DNA of 48,227 bases from Clostridia bacterium (GTDB lineage Bacteria; Bacillota; Sulfobacillia; SLMV01). Below the pieces are notes generated by a model. That model worked only from the letters and a program-made list of their open reading frames with translations. It made no database searches and was not told where the DNA came from. The position numbers and the translations under genes were made by a program. The stretch spans positions 1 through 48,227 of the forward strand of contig PXCI01000001.1 of the NCBI GenBank assembly GCA_003566675.1, in the 5' to 3' direction. This document shows positions 9,261-19,109 of the stretch, piece after piece (within the stretch, counting starts at the first letter, position 1; each line of letters starts with the position of its first letter).

Positions 9261-10068
9261 GATCCACCTCCTCAGGTTCAGCCATGATCCTCTTCAACGT
9301 GGCGGTCAGCTTCTCAACGTCGACATCGGTATCGTGGCACGGCCCGTGGGGCCGCTGGTTAACAACACCGATGACCGCAAAACCCCCTACGTCCCGGATC
9401 CCCTCGGTCAGCTCCCTTTCACAGGCAACGGCAACGATGACCTCCGGGCGCGTCTCCTCGACGATCCGGCGTGCCTGCGTCCCCCCCGTGGAAACATGCA
9501 CCGGCAGGTCAATCCCGTCGGTGGCCTCCAGGATCTTGGCGAGGGGACATCGGCCGCAGCGGCGGCAGCGGTTTACATCCTGGCTGACCTTGTGGATGCA
9601 CTCCGCCAGCTGCATGCACCTTGGGATCAGGACCAGGATCCCTGACGGGTCGACGTTCACGACCGTCCTGCTGGTCAGGGCGTTGGTGACGGCAATGAAA
9701 GAGCCCTGGACATCATCCCTCGACCGGCCCAGGATCCTTCCGGCCAAGACCGCCAGGGGCAGTATCAACAATAGGACGCTCTGCATAACTCTCCTGAACG
9801 AGGCCGAGACCCCCCGCTCGGTCCAGATCAGCCAGACAATCGATGTCAGGCCGAGACCGATCAGGAGAATGAACAGGGCGATCCCCAGCTCGAGGATCAG
9901 GACCAGGCCGGCCTTGACCTCGGTCGTGTGTCGAACAAGAACGTATAGTAGGGCACTTCCCATACCAACCACGAGAATCGCTGCTGCAAGGGCCATCTTT
10001 ACGAACAGCCGCTTGGGACGCCCTGTCAGGCTCATGGACCGGGTGCTACCCGTGACCGTTTCACCCAT
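9247..10068 (-). CDS. DUF116 domain protein
   Basis: CRRCGRCPLAKILEATDGIDLPVHVSTGGTQARRIVEETRPEVIVAVACERELTEGI...; start at MGETVTG preceded by GGAGGAAG. Confidence 0.85.
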   Translation of the reverse strand: MGETVTGSTRSMSLTGRPKRLFVKMALAAAILVVGMGSALLYVLVRHTTEVKAGLVLILELGIALFILLIGLGLTSIVWLIWTERGVSASFRRVMQSVLLLILPLAVLAGRILGRSRDDVQGSFIAVTNALTSRTVVNVDPSGILVLIPRCMQLAECIHKVSQDVNRCRRCGRCPLAKILEATDGIDLPVHVSTGGTQARRIVEETRPEVIVAVACERELTEGIRDVGGFAVIGVVNQRPHGPCHDTDVDVEKLTATLKRIMAEPEEVDHVLL

Positions 10069-11506
10069 GGACTTCCTCCTCAGCACCCCCCAGAATCTCC
10101 CCCGGTTTCATATCATATCCGTTGACAAACTCCTCGACCGAAATCGGCCGTCGACCCGGCACCTGGATCCGACGGAGGACACAGGTGCCATCCCCCGTGC
10201 CCACCTGGATGCCCTCAGGCGCGACGGTCAGAACCTCTCCTGCGCCCCCGGATCCATCATCCTCTGAGGCCAGCAGGATCTTGATCCGATCCCCTCTCCA
10301 CCTCGTCCAGGCTCCCGGCCTGGGTGCAAAGGCCCGGACCTTGTTGACAACGTCCCGGGCGGTCCGGCTCCAGTCAATCTCGGTCTCACCTCGGCTGATC
10401 TTCGGGGCGTAGGTGGCACGATCATCGTCCTGCGGCTCAGATTCGATCCCTCCCCGGGCCAGGGCATCCATGACCTCCAGGACCATATCTCCTCCCAGGG
10501 CGGCCAGGCGATCGTGTAGTGTTCCGGCATCGTCCTCATCGAGCACGGGCAGGGCGCACTGCAGCAGAATGGGGCCGCTGTCCATCCCCTCGTCCATGCT
10601 GATAATAGTGACGCCGGTCTCGGTCTCTCCAGCCATCAGCAGGCGCTGGATCGGAGCGGCACCGCGGTAGCGGGGCAAAAGGGACGCGTGAACGTTGATG
10701 CAGCCCAACCTCGGCAGGTCGAGGGTCTCTCTATTAAGAATCTGCCCGTAAGCAGCGGTGACGATCAGGTCCGGCTCCAGCCAGGTCAGATGACGCACGA
10801 GATCGGCATCATCGGCAGAGGATTCGGGCTGCAGCACGGGTACCCTCGACTCCAACGCCAGCATCTTCACCGGGGACGGCGCAGGCCTCTGCCCCCTTCC
10901 CCGGGGGCGGTCCGGCGCAGTCACAGCACCGACAACGGCACAGTTCGCGTCAACCATCTCATGAAGCACTATGGCGGCAAATTCGGGGGTCCCCATGAAC
11001 ACGACCCGGAGACGGGTCCTGGGATCCATCCGCACGATTTCCTCGCTCCGATCGATGAACAGGTTTCCGTCCAGGTGATCGATCTCGTGACACAGAACTC
11101 GCGCGGCCCACCCCTCAACATTGACAAAGACCCGTTCTCCCTCGCGGTCCTGGGCGGTCACGGTCACCTCGATGGGACGGGCGACCTCACCCATGTAGCC
11201 GGGAACACTCAGGCACCCCTCGAAACCCTTCTCCGACCCCGCCCGGTGCGTGATCTCCGGGTTCACCAATTCCATCAGGCCCTCTCCATAGTCGACGACC
11301 ACGATTCTCTGGGGCACGCCCACCTGCACCGCGGCCAGGCCGACTCCCCTCTGGTGATACATGGTGGTAGCCATCTTGTCTAACAGCTTCCCGAGACTGC
11401 GGTTGAAGCGGGTGACCGGCTGGGACTCTCCCTCGAGAACCGGGTCCCCGACCGTCACGACCTTCATCCGCTTGCTTGGTGGTGATACCTGGCCCGTAAC
11501 CTGCAT
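10061..11506 (-). CDS. def-fmt: Fused peptide deformylase - methionyl-tRNA formyltransferase
   Basis: One frame with no stop: Def motifs GVGLAAVQVG, EGCLSVPG, HEIDHLDG, followed by Fmt motifs LRVVFMGTPEFA, HASLLPRYRGAAPIQR. Confidence 0.92.
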   Translation of the reverse strand: MQVTGQVSPPSKRMKVVTVGDPVLEGESQPVTRFNRSLGKLLDKMATTMYHQRGVGLAAVQVGVPQRIVVVDYGEGLMELVNPEITHRAGSEKGFEGCLSVPGYMGEVARPIEVTVTAQDREGERVFVNVEGWAARVLCHEIDHLDGNLFIDRSEEIVRMDPRTRLRVVFMGTPEFAAIVLHEMVDANCAVVGAVTAPDRPRGRGQRPAPSPVKMLALESRVPVLQPESSADDADLVRHLTWLEPDLIVTAAYGQILNRETLDLPRLGCINVHASLLPRYRGAAPIQRLLMAGETETGVTIISMDEGMDSGPILLQCALPVLDEDDAGTLHDRLAALGGDMVLEVMDALARGGIESEPQDDDRATYAPKISRGETEIDWSRTARDVVNKVRAFAPRPGAWTRWRGDRIKILLASEDDGSGGAGEVLTVAPEGIQVGTGDGTCVLRRIQVPGRRPISVEEFVNGYDMKPGEILGGAEEEVHG

Positions 11507-11544
11507 CTTCTCACATCACCCTCACAACCTTCTACTGGACAGGA

Positions 11545-13806
11545 TCACAGCATCTGCGCCGGGTTCACATCGACAATGATGCGGGGATCCTCCCGCCCCA
11601 TACGCATATTGTGCATCACTTCCCTGAGCCCATCAAGGGAGCGACTCAGATCCGGCGTCTTGAGCAGCAGGTGCCAGCGGTACTGGCCCCGCAATCGATC
11701 AAGGGGTGCGGGTGCGGGCCCCATGAACCGGACCTGCCCCTCCGGCTGAACACTGCCCTGCAGGCGGCGACGCACCTCCTGGGCCCACATCTCGACCATG
11801 GGTTCCGTCTCCCCCGACAGGACCAGGCGGACCAGGTCGACAAAGGGAGGATACTGGGCCCGCTGCCGATCGGCCAGCTCCCGGGCGTAAAAGCCCTCAA
11901 GATCTCCCTCCGCAGCGCAGGTGATCGCCGGGTGGTCGGGGCTGGTGGTCTGTATAATCACCTGGCCCGGCCTCCGTCCCCTGCCCGCCCTCCCCGCAAC
12001 CTGGGTCAGAATCTGAAAGGTCCGCTCCGAGCTGCGAAAATCGGGAAAATGAAGGGCGGTGTCAGCATCGACAACGCCGACCAGGGTCACGGCCCTGATA
12101 TCCCAACCCTTGGCGATCATCTGCGTCCCAACGAGAATGTCCAGGTCTCCCCGGGAGAACTGTTCATAGATCTGGCTCCTGGCATCCTTGCGCCGGGCCG
12201 TGTCCGTATCCAGGCGCGCGATCCGGGCGCCTGGGAAGGCCGACCTTGCAGCCGCCTCCACCTTCTGGGTGCCAACTCCCCGGCGGACCACCCGCCCCCT
12301 GCATTCGGGACAGACCCGCGGCACCTCCATCCGGTCGTTGCAGTAGTGGCAGCGCAGTGTCCCGCCATCCCGGTGATAGGTCATCGTCACATTGCAGTCG
12401 CTGCACTTGAAAGTGTGCCCACAGTCGGTACAAACGAGAAAGGAAGAATAACCCCGCTGATTCAAAAATAAAATCGACTGCTCTCCCCGGTCCAGTCTCA
12501 TCTCCAGGGCCTCGTGAAGGGGCCGACTGAAGATACTGTGATGCCCCTGCTTCCATTCCTGGCGCATGTCAACCACGTCAACTGCGGGCATCGGCCGGGC
12601 ATCGATGCGCTCCGGCAGCTGCAGCATCCCGCACGACCCCGCCTCGGTTGCGTAATAGGACTCCAGGCACGGCGTGGCAGAACCCAGGATCACCGTCGCG
12701 CCGGCCATGTCCGCCCGCTTCAGGGCGACATCCCTGGCGTGGTAGCGGGGAGCCGTCTCCTGCTTGTAGGTGCTCTCGTGCTCCTCATCAACGATGATGG
12801 CCCCCAGGTCCGCGATGGGAGCGAAGACCGCTGACCTGGGGCCCAGGGCAACCCGGGCCTCCCCGGAAAACAACCTGTGCCATTCGCCGGCCCGCTCTCC
12901 CCCGGAGAGGGCGCTGTGCAGGACGGCCACCCCATCCCCAAGGCGACCCTTGACCCGGGCGACCATCTGGGGCGTCAGGGAGATCTCCGGCACCATCAGG
13001 ATCGCTCCGCGGCCCCGGGCCAATACCCTTTCGATCACGCGAAGGTAGATCTCGGTCTTGCCGCTGCTGGTGACCCCATACAGCAGAAAGCTTCCCCCAT
13101 CGCCCGCGACGGCCGGGAGGAGTTTCTCCAGGGCTCTGGACTGATCCGAGGTCAGGGAATCGGGGGCGTCATGGCGGTACCTCTGATCGTAGGGACGGGC
13201 TCCGTCGCGAACATCGACCCAACGCAGAAAACCCCGGTTCACCAGGGCATCCACCGTGGACGTGCTCACCCCCGCAAGCTGGGCGAGGCGGGTTCGCTGC
13301 ACGGGCTGTTTCAGATGCGCGGCCTCCATCAACGCCGCAGCCTGCTTTTTGGCCTGGGCCAGCTCCTTGAGGGCCACACGGAGATCCTCAACGGCCAATG
13401 TGAGCCGGCGAACCGTCGGGGGGCCGGTGCGGTCGCGAAAACCGGGCGGCAACATGGACCGCAGCACCTGTACCGGGCTACACAGGTATTCAGACGCCAC
13501 CCATTCCGCCAGTTCGAGATCATCCTCTGACAGGTATCTCGCGTCGGAGACGAGATCGCGGATTTTACGAACGCGGCCCGAATCCGAATCGGCCTCGGCC
13601 CTGAGGTCAACCACAAACCCCCGCACGACCCGCGGCCCGAAGGGGACCCTCACCATGTGGCCCCTCTGCAGTCGGCCCCGCAGGGCAGCGGGAATCTCAT
13701 AGTCAAAAACCTGGGATCGGGAGACCACCTCATCACCGCCCAGGACCGCATCCACAATAATGCTGGCGAATTTTATCTCGGACGTTCCGTCATCTGCATC
13801 CCTCAC
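11545..13806 (-). CDS. priA: Primosomal protein N' (PriA helicase)
   Basis: GVTSSGKTEIYLRVI, VDEEHESTYKQE, GSATPCLES, zinc-binding cysteines CTDCGHTFKCSDCNVTM...CHYCNDRMEVPRVCPEC. GTG start (VRDADDG) assumed. Confidence 0.95.
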   Translation of the reverse strand: MRDADDGTSEIKFASIIVDAVLGGDEVVSRSQVFDYEIPAALRGRLQRGHMVRVPFGPRVVRGFVVDLRAEADSDSGRVRKIRDLVSDARYLSEDDLELAEWVASEYLCSPVQVLRSMLPPGFRDRTGPPTVRRLTLAVEDLRVALKELAQAKKQAAALMEAAHLKQPVQRTRLAQLAGVSTSTVDALVNRGFLRWVDVRDGARPYDQRYRHDAPDSLTSDQSRALEKLLPAVAGDGGSFLLYGVTSSGKTEIYLRVIERVLARGRGAILMVPEISLTPQMVARVKGRLGDGVAVLHSALSGGERAGEWHRLFSGEARVALGPRSAVFAPIADLGAIIVDEEHESTYKQETAPRYHARDVALKRADMAGATVILGSATPCLESYYATEAGSCGMLQLPERIDARPMPAVDVVDMRQEWKQGHHSIFSRPLHEALEMRLDRGEQSILFLNQRGYSSFLVCTDCGHTFKCSDCNVTMTYHRDGGTLRCHYCNDRMEVPRVCPECRGRVVRRGVGTQKVEAAARSAFPGARIARLDTDTARRKDARSQIYEQFSRGDLDILVGTQMIAKGWDIRAVTLVGVVDADTALHFPDFRSSERTFQILTQVAGRAGRGRRPGQVIIQTTSPDHPAITCAAEGDLEGFYARELADRQRAQYPPFVDLVRLVLSGETEPMVEMWAQEVRRRLQGSVQPEGQVRFMGPAPAPLDRLRGQYRWHLLLKTPDLSRSLDGLREVMHNMRMGREDPRIIVDVNPAQML

Positions 13807-15040
13807 CGGTCTTGTGCACCACCCTCTGGACGATGAGACGAGCAAGGGATCGCTTGTGCATCATGGGCAACGACTCCGTGCCACTGCGATCCATGAGCAC
13901 CACGCGGTTCAGATCCGACCCGAATCCTCCGCGCTCCCCTCCAATCCTATTCAGGGCGATCATGTCCATGCCCTTGCGGATGAGTTTGTCCTGCGCCTTG
14001 CCGCAGGCCTCCTCCTCGGACCCCGTCTCCGCGGCGAAACCCAGGATAAAGGGCTCCTCCCGCTCCTGGCTCAGGGTCGAGATGATGTCGGGTGTAAATG
14101 TGAGGGGAGGCAAACCCTCCCCGGTCTTTTTAATCTTGTCGTTGCAGTAGTGGGCCGGCCGGTACTCCGACACCGCCGCCGACATCAGCAAGATGTCGAT
14201 CTCCGGCCATAACTTTAGGCATCTGTCCAGCATTTCCTCGGTGGAGACCACCGAATGACGGCGAACACCCCGGGGACATGGCAGGTTCACAGGTCCAGAG
14301 ACCAGGTCCACGGCGGCTCCCCTCTCCCGGGCAGCCCGTGCCAGGGCATAGCCCATCTTCCCGCTGGACGGATTGGATAAGAAGCGGGCCGGATCAAAGT
14401 ACTCCCTCGTGGGACCGGCGGTCACCAGGACCCTCCTGCCTGCAAGGGCGGTGTCGGCGTATGCCAGGGAAGCGACCTCCTCCTCGAGGAGCTCGGGAGA
14501 GGGCAATCTTCCCCTACCCTCAGCACCGGATGCCAGGCGCCCGACGTCGGGTTCCACCAGCACAAAGCCGAACGCCTCCAACTGGCGACGGTTTCTCTGG
14601 GTCGCGGGATTTTCCCACATCCTGTGGTTCATGGCCGGGGCCATGAGCTTCGGGCCGTCAAAGGCCACGATCAGGGTGCTCAGAAAGTCATCGGCAATGC
14701 CGGCCGCAGCCTTGGCCATGATGTTAGCCGTGGCCGGTATGACGACGAGGATGTCGCATCGCTCTGCCAGTTCGACGTGCTCAACGTTCCAACGTTTCGG
14801 CTCATCAAACAGATCCAGGTGAACCGGGTTGGCCGAGATGGTCCTGAAGGTCAAAGGTGTGACCAACCGGGTGGCGGCCTCCGTCATGACGACGTGGACC
14901 TCGGCCCCCCTCTTTCGGAGCCGGCTGACAACATCCACAGCCTTGTATGCCGCGATTCCGCCGGTCACGCCGAAGAGAATCCTCTTGCCACGAAGATCTC
15001 CCAGCTGTTCACTCACGGTCTTACCTCCCCACAAACCCAA
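13790..15040 (-). CDS. coaBC: Bifunctional phosphopantothenoylcysteine decarboxylase / phosphopantothenate-cysteine ligase
   Basis: GVTGGIAAYKAVDVVSRLRKRGAEV, APAMNHRMWENPATQRN, VTAGPTREYFDPARFLSNPSSGKMGYALA. Confidence 0.96.
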   Translation of the reverse strand: MGLWGGKTVSEQLGDLRGKRILFGVTGGIAAYKAVDVVSRLRKRGAEVHVVMTEAATRLVTPLTFRTISANPVHLDLFDEPKRWNVEHVELAERCDILVVIPATANIMAKAAAGIADDFLSTLIVAFDGPKLMAPAMNHRMWENPATQRNRRQLEAFGFVLVEPDVGRLASGAEGRGRLPSPELLEEEVASLAYADTALAGRRVLVTAGPTREYFDPARFLSNPSSGKMGYALARAARERGAAVDLVSGPVNLPCPRGVRRHSVVSTEEMLDRCLKLWPEIDILLMSAAVSEYRPAHYCNDKIKKTGEGLPPLTFTPDIISTLSQEREEPFILGFAAETGSEEEACGKAQDKLIRKGMDMIALNRIGGERGGFGSDLNRVVLMDRSGTESLPMMHKRSLARLIVQRVVHKTGEGCR

Positions 15041-15304
15041 TCACATCTTCTCTGGTTCCTCAGGCAGCCGGACCCTCCCACCTACCTCCCGGGAAACACT
15101 GCTCGTATACCTGAGTCGTCCCTCCCGGAACTCCTTCAGGGCAATCGTTACCGGTTTGGACACAACGGACTCGGTCAGGGGCTTCTCACCGTCATGCAGC
15201 TGCCGAGCACGACGGGCCACCGCGATTGTCAGGGCGTATTTATTCTCTCCCAGCGCCATCAGTTCGTCATAGGATATCTGCCCGGATAAGAGCAAAACAC
15301 CCAC
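15041..15304 (-). CDS. rpoZ: DNA-directed RNA polymerase subunit omega
   Basis: NKYALTIAVARRARQL...SKPVTIALKEF; located before coaBC. Confidence 0.9.
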   Translation of the reverse strand: MGVLLLSGQISYDELMALGENKYALTIAVARRARQLHDGEKPLTESVVSKPVTIALKEFREGRLRYTSSVSREVGGRVRLPEEPEKM

Positions 15305-15321
15305 CTCCTCATAAATGCCAA

Positions 15322-15585
15322 CTATTCACTCACGCCTGTCTGCCGACCGTGAAGACGCCCGGCAACCGTCTCCGGCTGAACGGCCGAAAGGATCACGTGC
15401 CCACTGTCGGTCACGATCACCGCCCGGGTCCGCCTGCCGTACGTGGCATCGATGAGCAGCCCGTCCTCCCGGGCCTCCGAAATCGCCCGCTTGATCGGGG
15501 CGGATTCCGGGCTGACAATTGCGATCACGCGGTTCGCCGAAACCATGTTTCCGAACCCAATGTTCACCAACACGATGCAGCTCAT
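15322..15585 (-). CDS. remA: RemA/YlzA family regulator (DUF370)
   Basis: [68 protein letters not shown]. Confidence 0.93.
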   Translation of the reverse strand: MSCIVLVNIGFGNMVSANRVIAIVSPESAPIKRAISEAREDGLLIDATYGRRTRAVIVTDSGHVILSAVQPETVAGRLHGRQTGVSE

Positions 15586-15608
15586 ACGATCACTCCTATC
15601 CTTGCTGT

Positions 15609-16499
15609 CTATTCTATGTTGCGCACCTGCTCGCGAATATCTTCGAGAAGATTCTTCATGTTGATTGCCACCTGGTTCAGCTCGGCATCGGATACCTTCG
15701 CCGCCACCGTGTTCGTCTCTCGCACCATCTCTCCCGCCAGAAACTCCAATTTCCGTCCCGAGGCACCGGAGTCGGCCAATACATCGCCGAACTGCTCCAC
15801 ATGACTGCGAAGGCGAGCTGTCTCCTCCCGGATGCTGGCCCTCTGAACCGCAATGGCGACCTCATTGCGTAGATCCAGATCATCCATGGAAATCCCCTCA
15901 TCATCCAGCAGCTGACGAACGCGCCGGGCGATGGCCTCAAAGCGACGGCTCTCAACCTCGCCAACGGATTCCTCGATCCTCCCCAGCTTCGCCCCGAAGT
16001 CCTCCAACAGGTCCCCCAGGATCCTGCCGAGCGCCCTGCCCTCGCGCAATCGCATCCCGGCGACCTGGTCGATGACCTCCGTCAGGGCATCGTCAAACAT
16101 ACCCCTCAGAGCATCAAGGTCGGGAGGGTTGTCCTCCACCTCCACCACGCCCGGCAATGAGACCAGGTCACGAAGCGCGAGTTCAAAGGGCAGAGCATGA
16201 GCCTCACTGAGTTCCTTCAGAAATCTATAATAGTCTCCCGCCAGTGCAGTGTCAACGCGGGGGCGCCGGCTTCCGCTGCCTCTGACCTCCAGATTCACCG
16301 TGAGGTCAACGCGGCCCCTGCGAATCTTCTCTTCGACCGCCCCCCGGATCTCGTTCTCCCAGGTCTGGGGAATCTGCCGGGAGAGACTGACAGATATATC
16401 CAGGTAGCGGTGATTGAGGGTTCTCATCTCCATCACCAGGTTCAAATTGGCAGCAGTCTTCTCCAGCCGGCCGAAACCGGTCATACTGTTCAGTGACAC
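15609..16499 (-). CDS. yicC: YicC family protein (endoribonuclease YicC/YloC)
   Basis: [38 protein letters not shown]...; C-terminal [47 protein letters not shown]. Confidence 0.95.
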   Translation of the reverse strand: MSLNSMTGFGRLEKTAANLNLVMEMRTLNHRYLDISVSLSRQIPQTWENEIRGAVEEKIRRGRVDLTVNLEVRGSGSRRPRVDTALAGDYYRFLKELSEAHALPFELALRDLVSLPGVVEVEDNPPDLDALRGMFDDALTEVIDQVAGMRLREGRALGRILGDLLEDFGAKLGRIEESVGEVESRRFEAIARRVRQLLDDEGISMDDLDLRNEVAIAVQRASIREETARLRSHVEQFGDVLADSGASGRKLEFLAGEMVRETNTVAAKVSDAELNQVAINMKNLLEDIREQVRNIE

Positions 16500-16500
16500 A

Positions 16501-18135
16501 TCATCGCCTCCCTATAGAGACCAGAATGGCGCCCAGGATCAGGGCACCGATGTAGGACACCATCCCCAGCGCAGGGTAGCCCAGCAGGTACGGTGGACGG
16601 TCGAACTGGATGATCAGGGAGCCCCCGATGATCAATGCGGCAATCAACACAGCCAGGGAGATCCTCTGGGCGATCTTCTCAAGCCCTCCCAGGAAGGACT
16701 CCAGTCCGACGTGCTGGAACTTGATCGAAAACTCTCCCCGGTCGGCGCGATCGACGAGGGAACCCAATTGTCCGGTCCAGTGGGAAAATCGGCGGAGGAG
16801 GCGCCGGATTCCCACCGTGGCCGATGAGCGCAGGTCAGTCCAGTCCCACTTCCTGAACAGGACGGACCGGAGGCGAGGCCGGATCTCGTCGGCTAACCTG
16901 AGGTCCGGATAGATCATGCGGGCCGAGGACTCCGCCGCCACCAGGGCCCGGACCAGGCTGATGTAGGATGCGGGCATGGTAATCCGATGCCGCCGCAGGA
17001 TCTGCATCATGAAAATCAGGACCTGTCCCAGGTTAAACCCCTGCAGGTCCTTGGCATAATTGTGCTCCACCAGTTCCATTAACTCGTGGCGCAGTTCCTG
17101 GACGTTGATGTCACCGCGGGGTTGTCCAATCTCGAGCAGGATCTCCACGAGAAAGGCGTAGTCCCGTTCCATGAGCGCCAGGAACAGGTCGACAAGGTCA
17201 TTGATGCTGCCCTCATCGATCAGGCCCACCATGCCGTAATCGAGGATCGCCAACTTATCCAGGCCGACCACCAGCAGGTTCCCCGGGTGGGGATCTACGT
17301 GATAGGCGCCCAGTTCAAAAACCTGGTGCATGGACATGTCCACGGCCACCCGGGCCAGTTGCCGGCGCCGATCGGGAGGGAAGAAGCTAAGGTCGTCCAC
17401 CCGACGCCCTCGGATGTGCGACAGGGTCAGGACCCGGTCGCCGGAGACCTCCCGGAACACCTGGGGAATCACGATGTTCGGGTCATCGGCAAAACCGGTG
17501 CGAAAGACCTCAACATTGTCCGCCTCGCGTTCGAAGTCCAGTTCTCCCCGCAGTCCACGTCCGAATTCCCGGACCATCCCTGGCAATCCATAGGGCTTTG
17601 CCTCCGAGACGTGTTCGTCGATCAGACCCGCCAGCAGAGCCACGATCTCCATATCCTGCTCGATCGTGCGCGCAATGCCGGGACGCTGGATCTTGACCAC
17701 AACCTTGGTGTCACGGTATACCGCGGTGTGCACCTGGGCTATGGAAGCCGAGGCGAGGGGCTTCTCGCTGAACTCGCTGAAGATCTCATCCGGCGGCGCG
17801 CCCAGTTCATCGGTCACCACCTGCCGGATCTCCTCAAGGGGCACCGGGGCCACGTTCTCCTGGAGGTTCTTCAGCTCATCAATGAAGGCCGGGGGCACGA
17901 GATCATAACGGGTGCTCATCATCTGTCCTGCCTTGACGTACGTGGGACCCAGTTCTTCAAGGGCCAGCCGTGTCTGTCGGGCCAGCTCCTCCCCGGATGT
18001 AGCCACTCCCCTGCGCCGAAAGGACAGGTTAAAGGGCAGCGGCAGCCTCTCCAGGAGCGGGCCGTAGCCGTAGCGCACAAGGATTCTCAGGACATCATGA
18101 AACCGCCTGGCATGTCGTAGTGCAAAGTAGCTCAT
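16501..18135 (-). CDS. AarF/UbiB (ABC1) family atypical kinase
   Basis: LGPTYVKAGQMMSTRYDLVPPAFIDELKNLQENVAP, PLASASIAQVHTA, HVDPHPGNLLV, LDYGMVG. Confidence 0.93.
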   Translation of the reverse strand: MSYFALRHARRFHDVLRILVRYGYGPLLERLPLPFNLSFRRRGVATSGEELARQTRLALEELGPTYVKAGQMMSTRYDLVPPAFIDELKNLQENVAPVPLEEIRQVVTDELGAPPDEIFSEFSEKPLASASIAQVHTAVYRDTKVVVKIQRPGIARTIEQDMEIVALLAGLIDEHVSEAKPYGLPGMVREFGRGLRGELDFEREADNVEVFRTGFADDPNIVIPQVFREVSGDRVLTLSHIRGRRVDDLSFFPPDRRRQLARVAVDMSMHQVFELGAYHVDPHPGNLLVVGLDKLAILDYGMVGLIDEGSINDLVDLFLALMERDYAFLVEILLEIGQPRGDINVQELRHELMELVEHNYAKDLQGFNLGQVLIFMMQILRRHRITMPASYISLVRALVAAESSARMIYPDLRLADEIRPRLRSVLFRKWDWTDLRSSATVGIRRLLRRFSHWTGQLGSLVDRADRGEFSIKFQHVGLESFLGGLEKIAQRISLAVLIAALIIGGSLIIQFDRPPYLLGYPALGMVSYIGALILGAILVSIGRR

Positions 18136-18149
18136 CCAACCACCAAATC

Positions 18150-19058
18150 CTATTCCGTGTTCTCCTCGCACTTATCATCAGGGGGAAGCAGGGTCGCCCG
18201 CGGTACGATTACGCTGCCGCGGAAACTCTCGCGCACCGGTCCGGTGAGGTGAAGCTCCTCCGCACCATCCCAGCTCACCGAGAGGCGCCCGCCCGGCATC
18301 GTCACCTCCACCGGAGACTCGCACCGGCCACGCCTGATCGCCCAGATCGCAGCGGCACACGCTCCGGTGCCGCAGGACAGGGTGATCCCGGAGCCCCGCT
18401 CCCACACACGCGCCTGAATGTGATGTCGATCAACGACCGTCACCAGCTCCACATTGGTTTTCATCGGAAAGAGGGCATGTTCCTCCAACAGGGGCCCCAG
18501 GGTTTCCAGATCTACCGCGTAGGGATCTCGCACGAAGATCACGCAGTTGGGGTTGCCCACTCGAACGCCGTAGACGGGAATCGTGTGTCCCTCCAGCCTC
18601 AGGGAGACGCCCGCACCCAGGAGACGGGGATTGCCCGCCATGGGTATTTCGCCCCGCAGGAATCCCGGTGGGGGCATGGTAACGTCCACGCTGCACACAT
18701 CGTCGCACTCCGAAACCTCCAGCGTCACCTCGCCCGCCCGGGTGCTGACGGTGAAGGTGGAGCCAGAGGCAAGTCCATGATCCCAGGCGTACAGGCCCAG
18801 GCACCGAACCCCGTTACCGCACATATCCCCCTCGCTGCCGTCAGCATTGAAGATCCTCATCTCGAAGTCGGCTTCCTCCGAGGGCAGAATCAGGATGAGA
18901 CCATCCGATCCGACGCCCCGGTGGCGATCGGCAAGAATTGACGACAGGATCGACCAGTCAATCCGGGGCAGTCTCTTGCTGACCCCGTCCAAATATATGT
19001 AGTCGTTACCCGCCGCTTCCATTTTGACAAAGGAAAGACGCACACTGCACCTCCTCAC
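18150..19058 (-). CDS. dapF: Diaminopimelate epimerase
   Basis: FVKMEAAGNDYIYLDG, EMRIFNADGSEGDMCGNGVRCLG, ERGSGITLSCGTGACAAA (both catalytic-Cys motifs). Confidence 0.95.
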   Translation of the reverse strand: MRRCSVRLSFVKMEAAGNDYIYLDGVSKRLPRIDWSILSSILADRHRGVGSDGLILILPSEEADFEMRIFNADGSEGDMCGNGVRCLGLYAWDHGLASGSTFTVSTRAGEVTLEVSECDDVCSVDVTMPPPGFLRGEIPMAGNPRLLGAGVSLRLEGHTIPVYGVRVGNPNCVIFVRDPYAVDLETLGPLLEEHALFPMKTNVELVTVVDRHHIQARVWERGSGITLSCGTGACAAAIWAIRRGRCESPVEVTMPGGRLSVSWDGAEELHLTGPVRESFRGSVIVPRATLLPPDDKCEENTE

Positions 19059-19109
19059 ATCTAAGTTTGTCGTACGCAGCGGCTGTTCATTTGAGCCAAT
19101 TCTACCATC

